DNA of 64,000 bases from Hygrocybe punicea (GCA_963556145.1 OY744464.1:3100001-3164000); one strand, 5' to 3'. Numbered from the stretch's first letter, positions 9,798 to 22,666 are shown. A program made the numbers and translations. The notes: generated from the sequence alone by a model not told the origin.

Positions 9798-12700
9798 TCA
9801 AAATGACACCATCCCGCCCTTACAATTTTTACAGGAGTCGGGGGTGTCTTTAGATATGTACAAGCGAGTCCTCAGCTTCTTCAACTGTTCCTCCTTTGTA
9901 ACGAACCTTCCCGCCATCCTCTCGGCATCATTACAACCTCCGTTATATGTTGGATTCAGTGAAGAGTGGCCGCCGTTCGGCTCGTCAGCAACACTGCTGG
10001 AGGTGCTCGAGCTTTCCGGTATCAAACATAAAGCGGCCGCAGCAACGGGTCTAACTTGACTTACTGCCCACGAAAAGGGGATGAATGCCGAAAGTCGTGC
10101 CGCAAGCGGAGACGACATAATGGAGGAAAGAGATGACGGAGATGAAACTGGTTTGTCTTGCGGGTATTCATTTGTAGGTATATTTGAAAAGTGAGTGAAG
10201 GTGTTGCCGCTCATTTCCGAGGGCGACGAGGAAGACGTTGGTGTGAAGTGGGCGGGGGATCTGCGGGAAGGATTCGTCGGTTCGATGGCTGTGAAACGTG
10301 CGAAGAGAATAAGTATACATACTCATAACGAGTCGAGGTTTAAATGTCGAACCATTTGTCGCGCTTGAAGAATATTTGGAGCTGGATATCTCAGGCGCGG
10401 ATCCGCGTGGCGGTTGAGGTATGAATGTCGAGCATGGGTGAACTTTTGGCTTAGGTGACGTGGCATTCCTCAGAGGAGATGAAACAGGTTGCGGGATGAA
10501 GGAAGGAATAGTACCCCCACGTTTCGTAGGAGGTGTGACAAAACCGGTCGTGTCGGAAGGGATAAACCTTCCGAGCGAGAGTTTCGGGGGAGTGATAGCG
10601 ACTGTTGGATCACATGTTGCAGGTGCCAGTGGTGACTTTAGCGAAATCGCACGAGGTATAGATGATGGAGATGTGACCTGTCTACTTGAATTACGTTGGT
10701 TCGCTTCGGGAGAGGTTGCCTGTTGGAGGACTGGTCTTCCAAAGTTGAAGGACATGACAGGTTGTTCGTCGTCATCCTCGAAGAAGGTGGAATAGGCCGG
10801 GATTGGTTTACTGACAGGTGTCCGGTTGGAGGAATCCTCCGACTCGAGGGAAGGAGTCTCCGGCTGAGGAGGGGTAAAAGTGATCTTTATTCCTCCCACT
10901 TCAAAGTCTTCGATGAAGTCTTCCTCATCTTCTGCCTCTTCCTCTTCCTCCTCTTCCTCCTCCATAACGACATCCAAAGTAGTCTTCGGGGCATCTATAA
11001 CCTCCACACCAATGTCGCAGGGCAAGAAAAAAGGTGGCATATCATCTTCTTCAAGGTCAGATCCGGCCTTGAATCCTTGAGAAAACATGCCTTTACTAAG
11101 TTCATACGTGGGTGCAGTGAAGTCCAGAGGTGGAGATACATCGGAATCCCCAAAGCAACCGAAGAAATGATCGACCTCTTCGTGTTCTGGACTGGGTGTC
11201 GCCTTGAACTCTTTTGGAAATGTCCATGTTTTCGACAAAGACGCACGATTGTGGTGAGCAGGCCGATTCGGGCAGCTCGTCGTTCCTGTGGTGAGAGTAG
11301 AACTGGCTGCGCAACGGAAATCATCAAGTGAGCCCATGGAGGACCCGCTTTGGAAGGTGACATCCGAATCCTCCTCGTCTTCATATCTGGCGAGCTCATC
11401 GTCCTCATCAGTCAAGTCTGCGTCGGGATCTTCTGTGTCTTCCGGAACCGATTTCAGATGGCCCGGCTCCTCAACATCTGTAGAGCTCCCAGAATCTAAG
11501 GAGGTGAAACCGAGGCCTCTCTTGGACGTTCTGCCAGGAGTACATGGCACCTGCTTCGAGAATGTGGGGGCAGTGGGGGTGGATAGCGGGTCCAGTCTCC
11601 GCACTTCTTTCTCTAGCCCCTCTCGCCGCTGTTTCTCTTCCGCAAATGCTGCTCGTAGTCGACAACATTCCTCTGCCGTCCCCCGGCTGTTGTTTAGCTC
11701 TATCTGAATCTTCTCCATTGAGGCGCGAAGTCCTTCGCATTCGTATCTGAGTTCGTCACATTTGCGACAAGCATCATGACACATGCGGGTCTTTTCATCG
11801 AGTGCCTTCTCCAGTGCACTTTTTTCGACGTCAAGAAGGGTGACTCGGGACCTCGCAACCCATGCATCTCTTCTCTCTGCCTCGACTCTTTTTGCATAAA
11901 TACTAATGTGATTCTCTAAATCACCAACCCGCGTCCGCCAGCCATCGACGTCTCGTTTGAGTTCGTCTCGCTCAGCTTTGAGATCCGTGACCAGTTGGAG
12001 TATCTCGTCAGTGGGTTCAGAGGTGGCAGTAGAGGATGAATCCGAAGCACAAGACGAAGCACAAGACGAAGGGCGAACTCGAGACGAAAGGGTACGCTCC
12101 AGGTCGTTGATACGCGCCAGAAGCGCCTGGTGTGATTTGAATAGAAAATGCTGTTCACTAGCAGAAAGGGGGCGCGAGCACGGGAAATCGTCCTCTGTGC
12201 CGGAAGAACTAAATCCAGAGTACCTCTGCTCAGAGGTAGGAGTCAGATCAGGCGTGGGCAATCCGGAAGCTGAATATGAACTCCTGTATGATATACTGCT
12301 CTGCTTCTTCGGCTTGTCTTGCTCAGAAGGTGTGGGAGACGGACTGTCACAAAGGAGGGTCATGGGGCGGCGAGAAATAGTGCCTAAGGAAGGAGAAGGG
12401 GAGGGAGTCAAGACAAGAGATTGACGCTTCATGGCGTTCGTGGTAATATTCGTGGCAGAATCATCACCGTTATTCGTACATAGAAAGGATTTGAAGGCGG
12501 TAGGGGGGTTGACAGACGAATTCAACGAGGAAGCCGTGTTTGGAGGCGTAGGAAGGCCGTGAAATTTACTGACAAGATTGTCTGGAGTCAATGATAAGGG
12601 CCTCAAGTTCAAATTGGCCGGTCGGGGGCGAGCAGGGTTCGGGTTCATAATTGCCACAGGGGGGGTGACAGGTTTGAGAACATTGATGCTGTTACTGGGC

Positions 12701-13439
12701 ATCACATCAACTTCCTCTTCCTCTTCTTCCTCCTCGACGAGAGTGTGCAATTGGTCTTTAGATGACGATGATGATGCGAGGAGTTTAAATGAATCACGCT
12801 TGCCCATGAGCGAACCTCCAGAATACCCAGCACCAATCCCAGGAGGAAAGGACGGTTTGCTCGCTAAAATCGAAAATACATTGATAAAAATGTACCAGAT
12901 TAAAAGGCAGGACGTACGAAATTCGAATGTCTTCTTCTCTGTCTCAAGGGTAGAGAGCTCCGGGATTTCCACTTTGGAATAGGAAACATCGGGTTTCCCT
13001 TCGAGGGCCCAAAGGGCCCGTCGACGAATGGAATCCTTGTCACCTAAATTGATATTATCGTCCGATAGCGAGACAGGCAATTCGGGCTCGGAAACTCCCA
13101 TCATCTCCGCCGATTCTCGGCGCGTTGACACGGAGGAACGGCGTCGATGGTGAGAATTCGGGCGCTTGGAAGGACCGGTAGAAGAGGAGGACAAGTCATT
13201 CGAAGATTTGACCGGACTGGCGGAAGTGGAATGGGAAACGGAAGAGACGGAAGACGAAACGGAGGTATTGCGGGAATGAGATCGGGCGTGTGAATGTTTG
13301 GGATTGACAATAATCTGGGAAGAAGTAGAACTTTTGCCCAGTCTGAACGACTCGAACTATGTTGTGTAGGTTATTTTTTTAACCGAAACTTGTTCGACGA
13401 TGCTGCAAAGATACTCACCTTCTGCTTGGCGGGATCCAT
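9798..13439 (-). CDS. Uncharacterised large coiled-coil protein
   Basis: Four exons: 13439-13419 (MDPAKQK), 13356-12918, 12863-10323 and 10288-9798. Introns are 62, 54 and 34 bp, all GT-AG with consistent phase. The product is 1163 aa. The last intron is unusually short and is the least certain. The N terminus is Ser/Arg-rich and low in complexity. Near residue 110 is SKPSFPPGIGAGYSGG. Several acidic Glu runs occur. A coiled coil of roughly 170 residues, rich in ARINDLE, LKAERDELKRD and EKSALEKALDEK heptads, lies at about residues 410-590. The C-terminal half is disordered and ends with a small CKNCKGGM motif. I do not recognise a named family; it looks like a conserved basidiomycete cytoskeletal or scaffold protein, which is a guess. 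Confidence 0.85.
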
Positions 13440-13690
13440 TATTAGCAGATGATGAAGGAGTGGAATTATATGGAAAGAATGTGGGGGAAGAAAAGAAAGG
13501 AAGGGCCCGCGCGGCGACGGGAGGAGGGCGGGTTCAAGGAGGACACGAACGAGGTGATGGCAAGAGCAGAAAGTCGAACTCCAAAGCACGGGGATACAAG
13601 ACGTAATATTTAAAGCGGAGCTCAAAATCTTTAAGTTTAATAATCAATCATTTTTATTCAGGAACCGGCCTCAATATTAATATCCTCAAA

Positions 13691-14583
13691 ATGAGCAGTG
13701 TTGCGCAGAATCGCCGGGAAACCTTTTTCTTCCTTTGCGATATTCAGAGCAAATTTAGTGAGATTCTGGTCATTCTCACTCTGGCAACAACATCGACCGT
13801 GTTCATCCACCAGGAAATGCCGTCCACGGATTCGACGAGGTAGTAGGCACAGCCAACAAAATGCTCAAGATCGCCAAGGTGAGCGAGCGCCCGCCATGTC
13901 ACCGATGTCCTGGAAACTGACGGACTGCGGCTCCACAGATCCTGGAATGCAAGGTCGTCGTGACTGAACAGAATCCGAAAGGTCGGTCTTGACTTCCACC
14001 TCTTTGCACCCACTTTCGACAATGCGATATATATCAAGCCCTGGGCTCGACGGCGCCCGAGATCCATCTGGAGGCACTTGGACCTCTTTATCTCGGAACT
14101 TTTGAGAAGACATCTTTTTCTATGCTCTCGCCAGATGTCAATGGCATCATAGACGCACGACATATAAATTCAATCGTGTTATTTGGTATTGAGGTCAGTC
14201 CTCTATCTTAGAAATCCCCAATGTCTTCTCACATTATGGCAGTCACATGTCTGCGTTCTACAGACGGCTCTTGACCTGTTGAATCGCAAGTACAAGGTGT
14301 ACGTCCTTGCGGACGGTGTGTCTAGTTGCAATAGGCAAGAAGTGCCATATGCTCTGGACCGAATCCGCCAAGCTGGGGGTATTGTAACGACCAGCGAAAG
14401 TATTGCCTTTGAACTGATGCGTATGTGCATTTTCATATCACATCCTGCTCGTCAGCACGCCTCCACTTTACAGGTGACGCGGCGGATCCCATGTTCAAAG
14501 CGTTCTCTACCGTAATTAAGGAGGAGAAAGACAACACAAAGAAGGCTGTAGAGGTTCTCACGCCGTACCCAAGTCTTCTGTGA
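13691..14583 (+). CDS. Isochorismatase-like cysteine hydrolase
   Basis: Six exons: 13691-13757, 13814-13878, 13939-13981, 14039-14193, 14243-14420 and 14474-14583. All introns are GT-AG and the phases agree, giving 205 aa, the usual family length. The catalytic triad is visible: Asp17 in FLCDIQ, Lys82 in GTFEKTSF and Cys114 in ESHVCVLQ. The conserved VVVTEQNP and VLADGVSSC segments are present. The eukaryotic branch includes ISOC1/ISOC2 and fungal homologues of unknown substrate, often cytosolic or mitochondrial. It converges tail to tail with the ATP7 gene, whose stop lies 164 bp away. Confidence 0.93.
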
Positions 14584-14747
14584 CCCTCATCACTTCGATG
14601 CAGGGTTTGTGAGCTCAAATGTTGTCGCCCGAAGTAATGCAAGATCCATTGAAGAACACATCCAAATGATTCGGAGGTCACAAGAGTATTTCTTACGATC
14701 AGGATCGATAATCTGCAGAAGCTCGGAAGGGTTGATTAGGAAACAGT

Positions 14748-15575
14748 CTACATAAGAGACAGATCGCCGAATTTCTCTTTGTATCCTATTATCGCAAGAC
14801 ATTTGATTAATGGTAGAAAGAGACAAAAAAACCAATGTTAACAAGCCTGGAACAGTCCATTTGCCCTTCTTCATCATCGTCTCCACGGCCTCCACGATGC
14901 GCGGGTGGGCAGCACCAACTTCTTCGACCTGAGGGCAGGTTCATACTAGTAATCGGAAATAGGGTCGAGAACAACGCACCGTCAAATCCTCGAATGGACG
15001 TGCCTCCTCAATATTTGCAAGGGTCGCCTGGAGATCCTTGAGTTCCACTTCGACCTGCTGCTCCGTCTCTTGCGCTTTGGCGACCTATACTCGCCCCACA
15101 TAGAAACAAGGGTGACGAATGGACAAATCAATACCATGTCCTTTTTCTTGAATCGACCCAATTTTACGCACCGCCTTTGACTCGAAAGACTCTATTGCCT
15201 TGACATGGGCATTCACATCGTATGTAACGGGCTTGAACTCTTTCAATAACTTCTCGGCCTCGTCTACGATAGCCTTGTTTTTCAATACGGAGCGGTAGTG
15301 CCCGAAATCAACTGTGGTAGGTTGGGAAGCATAATGAGCGTGGATACGCTGCGCCTCGCTGTGCCGTTTGCGGAAGGCTTGCAATGCGGCGATTGTCTCT
15401 TCATGGGGTGCAAGGTCAGTGTTGTGTGCAACAAGCAGCCTCTGAGAGACAGACCTTTTCCAAGACCTAACGACGAGTAGATGCGTGTGAAGTCCTAGCC
15501 GTACAATCAATGATAATTCAACGTCACAGATTCTTCGAAACTCACAACCGCAGCGACGGCTGCTTTGGAAGCCAT
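14748..15575 (-). CDS. ATP7: ATP synthase subunit d, mitochondrial
   Basis: Six exons: 15575-15546, 15494-15455, 15398-15172, 15084-14980, 14928-14847 and 14785-14748. The product is 173 aa, exactly the length expected. Recognisable text includes ETIAALQAFRKRH, DFGHYRSVLKNKAIVDE, FKPVTYDV, EEARPFEDLT and, at the end, KKGKWTVPGYKEKFGDL. The subunit is part of the peripheral stalk of the F1Fo ATP synthase on the inner mitochondrial membrane. The last intron, 14846-14786, starts with GC (CCAG|GCTTGT) and ends with AG. No GT donor there keeps the conserved VPGYKEKF frame, so a GC-AG intron is the best reading. Confidence 0.95.
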
Positions 15576-15851
15576 GACCTGAAAATTTGTTAATCAAAAG
15601 GCAACGCAAACGAAGACAACTTTTACCAGACTTGAAGACGTTGTTGACAGATAAGTCCGGGAAAGTCCGAATACTGTCCTGTCACGTGTGACATAAGTTG
15701 CTCAACGTTCAACACCGATCTCCAGGCCGAGGTCAATGATTAGAAATGTGAAACCAAGCTCAGTCATGACGCTGGACCGCTCCACCACCTTTCTAAACAC
15801 ATATAAGACCAGCCACAGTTTAACCCAATATCAACGATAGTGCTCACTCTC

Positions 15852-17199
15852 ATGTCTTCCAAAAAGCTCATTCTTGTCATCGGAGCGACAGGTGCTCAAG
15901 GTTTTGCTGTTGTTGAAGCACTCCTGGCACCTAACGCGAATGGCTCTCCGTCTCCCTATGCTGTCCGTGCTCTTACGAGAGATCCCTCCAGTCGAAGAGC
16001 TCAGGAACTCGCTGCGAAGGGGGTCGAATGTGTTCAAGGTATTGCTTTCCTTCTTGTGGCCTGCAAATTCGCTGTGATATCAACTCTCTTCTGTAGGAGC
16101 TTTTGATAATTTCCATTCTGTTGTTGCTGCCTTCGAAGGTGTCTATGGTGCGTGGGTCAACACGGATGGATTTACTGTTGGTAGGTCATGTAGACTTTGG
16201 CGAAGTTTTCCCATTCTGAAAGCTCTTATAGGAGAAACCAAGGAAATATACATTGGCATGAGAATTTTCGAGATCGCAAAGCGAATACCATCCATGAGAC
16301 ACTACGTGTGGAGCAGTCTTGATTATGCTACCAAAGTACGTTCCCAGATCTCAACAACTTGCTCAATTTCTTTTGACCTTCCGGTCTGAGTAGAAAGGCG
16401 GGTACAGTCCCGACTACAAAGTCGAGCATCTTGATGGCAAGGGTCGAGTGGCTGACTGGCTGAAGGCTCAACCCTCCGTCGTTAGCGACAAAGATATGTC
16501 GTGGAGTGTAGTAAGTCCTTCTGAATTATTTGAGATCGAAGCCTGATCTCTACTCGTCCTCTTAGGTTACATCTGGACCCTACATGGACATGCTCAACTC
16601 CGTAAGTCTTAACGCTGTCCTTCCTTCTCGTTCCTTGCCTCTGAAAGTCAGCATAGCCAATGTTTGGTCCGCTCAACAAGCGCCCCGACGGTACTTTCGT
16701 ATTCGCATCCCCAATCGCTGATGGGCATGTATCTATGATCGCCTTGTCCGACCTGGGATTCTGGGCCCGCTATACGTTCGATCATCGCGCGGAAACGTCT
16801 GCCGAGGATCTTGAAATTGCAAGTGAGATGGTAGGGTGGGAACATCTGGTGAAGACATTCGCCAAAGCCACTGGTCAACCTGCAGTTTTCAAGAGGCAAA
16901 CCATAGACGAATGGTTCGAGAACTTCACTGATGTCGACAAACCTGTGGCGAATGAGAAGGAAGACGGAGATGAATCGACCACTATTAGACAGAATTTCTC
17001 CTCATTCTGGAGACTGTGGAGGGACGATATTATTTCGCGGGACATAAGATGGATCAGGTCTGTCCATCCCCAAACCGCCACCGTTGAGAGTTGGATGAGG
17101 TCAACGCACTACACTGGGGAAGTTAATAGGAGCCTCCTCAAAAATGCCGAAGACGGGAAAAGCTTCGGGTTGAACTGGGAGAAAATAAAATCGTTGTAG
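15852..17199 (+). CDS. NmrA-like family NAD(P)-binding protein
   Basis: Six exons: 15852-16038, 16097-16180, 16232-16335, 16394-16510, 16566-16601 and 16657-17199. All introns are GT-AG and the phases agree, giving 356 aa. The N terminus reads KKLILVIGATGAQG, the glycine-rich dinucleotide-binding loop of atypical short-chain dehydrogenases. Later segments such as HYVWSSLDYATK and HLDGKGRVADWLKAQP are typical of fungal NmrA-like proteins. They usually lack the catalytic Tyr-Lys pair and act as redox sensors or regulators. No catalytic YxxxK motif is evident here. The target is unknown. Confidence 0.93.
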
Positions 17200-17451
17200 T
17201 TACAGTAGCTATAGCGCTATAGCTGTATCACAGCTAGATATGTCGAAATCGAAATCAATTCCCCTTGCTTCACTACGATGCAACATTTCTCCTCATTTTG
17301 GAAGGAGATTGCAAAAGTGTCGAGATGAATATGTAAGGAGACCGCAAACATCTCGATGATAAAGTAGTTGTGTACATTGAAGAAATATTTGTCAATTACA
17401 ATGAACGCACGCAAAATACCTTCCGTTGAGCCCATTAACCTTTCCGTCCAA

Positions 17452-17670
17452 TCACCTTGTTCTGATGATACCTGCATTGATCAATTTCATGATTTTGTGG
17501 CGTACGAGTGGATTCTTCATATGATCTTGTAACGCTCCCGGATTTCCTTGAGCCTGCTGCAAAATTTGCTGAATCACGGGATCATTCATGATACCCTTGA
17601 TAGACGTGCAATTTAGACGGGCTGTCGAGAGGTAATCACACACACAGACTTACCGCGACTTCTGGGTCAC
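17452..17670 (-). pseudogene. STI1: STI1/Hop co-chaperone, C-terminal fragment
   Basis: The fragment encodes the last segment of the STI1 domain. Reading left from 17670 it gives RDPEVA, an intron (donor GTAAGT, acceptor CAAG), then IMNDPVIQQILQQAQ and KLINAGIIRTR with a stop at 17452. These are hallmarks of STI1/Hop, the adaptor linking Hsp70 and Hsp90. The coding text stops at the edge of element A and resumes beyond element B at about 32601. The gene is therefore cut by mobile elements and cannot make a normal protein. Confidence 0.9.
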
Positions 17671-18819
17671 GCCATCAGGAAAATGTGGAGACACAGGGAT
17701 TTCCAGACAGATCTTATCAACAGATAGCTGACTGATATCATGTGATCTAGTGATATATAAGCTTATCACAATTTAGAACTCTGATAACAATATTGTCATA
17801 CTATTCCTGTAGCTATCACATTGATATTTCAAGATAAAGTCATGTAATTCTGATAACAATATTGTCACACTATTCCTGTAGCTATCACATTGATATTTTA
17901 AGATAAAGTCATGTAATTCTGATAACAATATTGTCACACTATTCCTGTAGCTATCACATTGATATTTTAAGATAAAGTCATGTAATTCTGATAACAATAT
18001 TGTCACACTATTCCTGTAGCTATCACATTGATATTTTAAGATAAAGTCATGTAATTCTGATAACAATATTGTCACACTATTCCTGTAGCTATCACACTGA
18101 TATTCTAAGATCATGTCATGTAATTCTGATGTTAAGATGGTGAATTCTTCTCAGAGGTATTGCAAGACTGGAATCATTTTGTATGTGGTGATATATTAAA
18201 ATCTATGCATGGTCACACTGTTAAGATTTGGCATTCCATTGGCAAGTAACTATCTTTCTTGTACCTGGAGTCTGTATAAATATGTACACATATGTTGGCA
18301 CTATTTGGCTGCACACCTGTGGGTTGAACAAAATACAAAATCTTGTTCATGTCTCAATTTTTCATCCTTACACTTATATTAAGCATTCAAACTGGACAAT
18401 AAGACAATAAGTGAGATAAGATAAACTTTCAAGACCTTGAGATAAGATTAGATAAAATTAATTCTAAGACCTTGAGATAACATCAGATAAATTCCAAGAA
18501 GATTTAACATGAGACCATTATAAGATAAGTGAATGAGAAAGACAATGGTTAAAAGGCAGAATTTTTTCCCCTCCTATTACTCAATAACAGATATTCTAAT
18601 ATCATTGGTTACCAATGAATACCAGAATTAGTGGTCAAGACATTGTTGGCAACTAATGCTACATTGACATCAATATGCTTGATGTGATGTATTTTCATCT
18701 AGGTAACCATAAATTATCTGAGTTGACCTGGCTGTCATCATAGTGATACTGGATGTTACTTATGATGTATCAGATCAGGTCTTATAAGACTTTCTCATTT
18801 CATGTTCAATTTCCTGATG
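17671..18819. mobile_element. Element A: non-autonomous Plavaka/CACTA-like element
   Basis: It starts CATCAGGAAAA and ends TTTCCTGATG, the same terminal motif as the large Plavaka element B. It is flanked by a 2-bp duplication GC (17669-17670 and 18820-18821). The host STI1 text is interrupted exactly here. It contains no transposase. It holds a 69-bp tandem array (17777-18127) and AT-rich sequence. CACTA-group elements make 2-3 bp duplications, which fits. It is probably mobilised by a Plavaka transposase. Confidence 0.8.
17777..18127 (-). repeat. Tandem repeat, 69-bp unit, about five copies
   Basis: The unit contains CTGATAACAATATTGTCACA and ACATTGATATTTTAAGATAA. Outer copies are slightly diverged and inner copies nearly identical. 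Because 69 is a multiple of three, a 113-codon minus-strand frame stays open through it, repeating LHDFILKYQCDSYRNSVT. I regard it as subterminal transposon DNA, not a gene. Confidence 0.9.
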
Positions 18820-19012
18820 GCATAGCATCAGGAAAACACGGGTTGACTTAATTTGACTTAATCGGACTTAGTCGACTTAAACCCACTTACTCAACTTAAA
18901 AACACTTACTTGACTTAAACACACTTAAATTTTATTAAAACTTGATATTAAAAAATTAATTGTAGTATTCAAGTTCAAGTTGGTACAGCTTTTACTACTA
19001 GTAGTACCAGTA

Positions 19013-22000
19013 TCAAAAAGCTAACTGAGTCGCGTGATGGTCAACATACTTGTTTACATAATAATACTTGAATGCTGCCAATGTATCTTGAGGTTGCAGT
19101 GCCAGTATGAGTTTCCACCTGAAGACCGGCATGAGATGACTTGCTCGAATTATACACTCCAGGTGGATAATGGATGCAACGGGGTGGCCTTCAATGTCGT
19201 GTTCTCACTCTGCAATCCACATGCCTGTGGTACTGTCTGGTTCTTGACCGAGAACCCGAAACCAATGAACCAAGGCACATGGGTATGTTACGCCTTGGTG
19301 GTTGAAAGAAAATAACAGCCGGAGCTGCACCACATCAATCCCCCGCATCCCTGGGAGCTCTGGGTCACGATTGAGGAATATGACATCGCAGCGTGGTCCA
19401 GACTTCCTCCAATTATCAGTACATCAGATGTATTCATGACGCATGCCTCGGATACCACTTGGATCACTGGGCACATGAAAAGAAGCTACTGCCGAATTGA
19501 AAACCTTCACTTTCCCCGTAAATCAGGGGCATTCGTTTAGTGAAATGTGAGCTGATGTAAGGACATTATCTGGATGTAGTTGATCATAGAGGAAGCGTCG
19601 CATGAGAGCGGGCAGCTGTGGCTCAGCAATTTTGGTTGAGATCTGATCTGCCGTGCGTGTATAATCTTATGGCCAACCAAGTCAGTGAACAGGGTTCAGG
19701 GACTAGCACAGGCACCTACAGACTGTCCGTGTCAAATCCACATAACTGGTTACCACCGGGCCATCATTGGTAAGATCCTCAGGTTCCAAGTCCTCCTCGT
19801 GGGCTGTAATGGTGGCATCAGCGGAATCAGCGGCTACCTCAGCATGACCAACATGGTCGCTGTTGGGATCTATTTCTGTTGTTAATAATCTGATTTTATA
19901 CCCATTGACACGTCAAGGATCTCACCCAGCATCAATACCTCGACAAGACATGTTCTTTCCAGCATTTTTCGGTGGGTAAAGTCGACACGCATTGCAGCCA
20001 GCTTGGTCAGTTGTTGATTGGTTAATAACATTTGCCTGAGGGCATTGAAGTGGCTCAATCGCCGCCATGGTTTCTTGACAGCATTAGGGAAATGCAGGGG
20101 TAATCCCAGGATACATTTGTCTGTATCCGTACTCGTACTCCCCACAGATACGAATGCAATATCCACGGATTTTACCCACGGATTCGCGATCAAAATGAGC
20201 CAGAGATCACCTGAAACGGTCAAGAATTGACTGAGATAGAGTCCAATCAATGTTTAGTCTCTATCTCAGTCAATTCTTGACCGTTTTGGATGATCTCTGG
20301 CTCATTTTGAAGCCCACGGATACGAGAATCTGTATCCGTACTCGTACTCTTGAGAGTACGGATACCTGCGGAAAATGATTTACCCTTATCCCTGCATTTC
20401 CCTAGACAGCATCTATGTGCTTTGATTCTGTTATTGACGAACACAATCCATTTGGAGCACCAAAAGCCCAGATGAGCATGAGGTAGTGAACCATTGAATG
20501 CTGCCGTGGAAGATTGAAGTTCATGTGAACACCTGTGGTAAGGAAGATTTTCCGGAAATGGTTAAACCGATTGAGTGCAGCATCAAGCTGAAGTAAGCTG
20601 GTTTCAGTATGAGTGTCACGTCGCACAATGTATGTGAAGTCCATGAAGGCCTGGATGGTGCGGACGATATCATCAGGAACGTGGCCTTCAATGCAGGAAA
20701 TATATATTTTCATGAGGGCTTTTGAGTCGTCGCCTGTCCATTGCGAAAAATTCCTTCCGGTGTGAAAGTTCCGGAGTCCCGAAAAAGGTGCAGCACATCC
20801 AATGCTAGTATATAGGTTAATGAAATGAAAGATAGATTTGTTGGATTAGCTCACCGGCGATCAATATCACTGAGGATTTTGTCGGCACGTGCACGACCAT
20901 GTATCAAAACCAGATAATCCTCGACCCATTGTATTAAATGGTCCTTGAAGACTCCTTTAATCAATTGATGAAGGATGTCAGGGGTTAGAAGTTCGTGTAT
21001 GTCTGCCTGCGGGAACCCATCTGTAAAAGGCTGAACAAGAAGGTGAAACAATGATCAGACCTTGATGTTGCCTGAAATGCCGTAGTCGTCTCTTGTGACT
21101 TGCAATCCAAATGCTTCGATAATGGTTTGGGTATGCTGGTATGTGCGAGTGATTCCAGGGTGGTCCATGCCATCTGGTACAACCAGGCATTTTGCACACC
21201 AGCCTTGAACAACAGACGAGACAAGAATTTGTTCTTGATAGTCGGCGATATATGGTCTGATACCATAAATTGCCTTGTGAAAGTGGCTGTCCCAACATTT
21301 GACCACTTCTGGTGTGGTCATAGCCGGCTTGAGCGGGTCAAGTATTTTGGCGAGTGATGGGTGGAACATCTGTCGCTTGAATAAATGGAAGTTGTCCTTG
21401 TTGGCATCTTGCCGCTCAGCTGCACATGAGGGGTATGTAAGTGAGGATAATTGTCATAATAGCATGCAGATTGACCTTTTGGTTGCGCCAGAAAACCTAC
21501 AACAACAACTGCATCTCCATGAGCATGTTGAACTGTGCTGTGCACATTTCCAATCAAGAGGTAGAGGGGATGGTACGCTGTATCACCTGTCCCAACAGAC
21601 ACTACAGTTTTGTCGCTACCTAGTACTACTGGCACAAACATTGACCCATGTGTTCTGGGGTCCTCAGCAATGATGTCCTAGTGATATGATGAGTTTACGT
21701 GCCATGACAACCAGTGGTTGCTTACCGCTTGACGCCACACCCAGTCTCCTGACATGAAATTGTTGTACTGCCGTTCGTTACTGGTGTTGTATGCATGATA
21801 CGGTGTCGGGTTGATTGAACCATCGAAACTGGTATTCGCAAGGATATTGCACATGATCTCATGCAGATTGCGGTACCACACTTCGTATTCCTTATTCATC
21901 CACAAAGGGACCTTGTCAACAGGCTTGACTCCCTCATACTTGAGTTTGAAGCTCTCCCATTCGACATCACCCATTTTTGATGCATCAATTGTCTTGTACA

Positions 22001-22666
22001 AGTCTTTCGCTGACTCAAATGGCGCCTCAGCACCATGAGGGCAGATGCATTCCAAAGATCCATTAGGGTATTGATTTGCTGTGCCGGCATCTGATTGCGA
22101 GAGTACAGAAATTCGGCTAATTCAAATGCCACTCTGTTGTCAAAAGGTGCCCACTCATCAGCTGGTGGATCCTCTTCAACGTGTGGCAAGGAATTTGGCA
22201 GTAGAAAGTTGCCGTTGATGTTACATGGTACCGCTACACAAATTGGCCCAAGTTCAGCAGTTGACAGTGTATATACCATCACCTACTTACCATTTAGCAA
22301 TGCATGATACGCCGTATCATTTCCTGAAGCACCTCTTGGTGATGCTTCACCTGTGACATCATCTGAAGCCATATCAATGTCTCTGTCCATGTCACCGGCT
22401 CGGTCATCCAAGGAACAGATGTCCCCCTGAGAGTTATCAACATCATCAGACGAATGGGTGTCCTCATCAACTTGATCGTGGACAGAGGTAGTAGCTGGTT
22501 GAGCTGGAACAGGTAATTTCGCATGAGCCTGATGTTTGAGTTGGCCAGATTGGAGATGCTGGACACGGCGGTGTTTAGTGAGCCCAGACTGGTTACAGAA
22601 ATATTAACCACACGAGACACATGGTAAACGTAAGAGTGAAGTTTTGTGCTTTGGGAGCGTAGACAT
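19013..22666 (-). pseudogene. Plavaka transposase, decayed
   Basis: Minus-strand fragments in several frames line up in the order of a Plavaka transposase. From 22666 they show a zinc-finger-like NQSGLTKHRRVQH, then a region ending FMSGDWVWRQA. Next come VVLGSDKTVVSVGTG, YPLYLLIGNVH, FHPSLAKILDPLKP, VIQGWCAKC-like text and [20 protein letters not shown]. Near 20402-20713 are PRQHSMVHY and FGAPNGLCSSITESKH. The C-terminal part near 19020-19320 reads RLLFSFNHQGVTYPCALVHW and VNKYVDHHA. Several in-frame stops and a MITE at 20085-20404 break it. It has lost function. Confidence 0.9.
20085..20404. mobile_element. hAT-like MITE inside the Plavaka transposase
   Basis: A 320-bp element with inverted ends TAGGGAAATGCAGGG / CCCTGCATTTCCCTA. 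It is flanked by an exact 8-bp duplication GACAGCAT (20077-20084 and 20405-20412). Inside is a large hairpin around GGTCAAGAATTGACTGAGAT. The 8-bp duplication is the hAT signature. It splits the transposase between SITESKHIDAV and KKPWRR. Confidence 0.92.

Noticed and set aside
10696..11331. 211-codon plus-strand frame
   Set aside because: Antisense to the coiled-coil gene 9798-13439, which has consistent introns and codon phase.
17777..18127. CRISPR-like array
   Set aside because: Units are directly adjacent with no unique spacers, and the genome is eukaryotic.
19034..19315. Plus-strand 93-codon frame
   Set aside because: The minus strand here encodes the C-terminal part of the Plavaka transposase.
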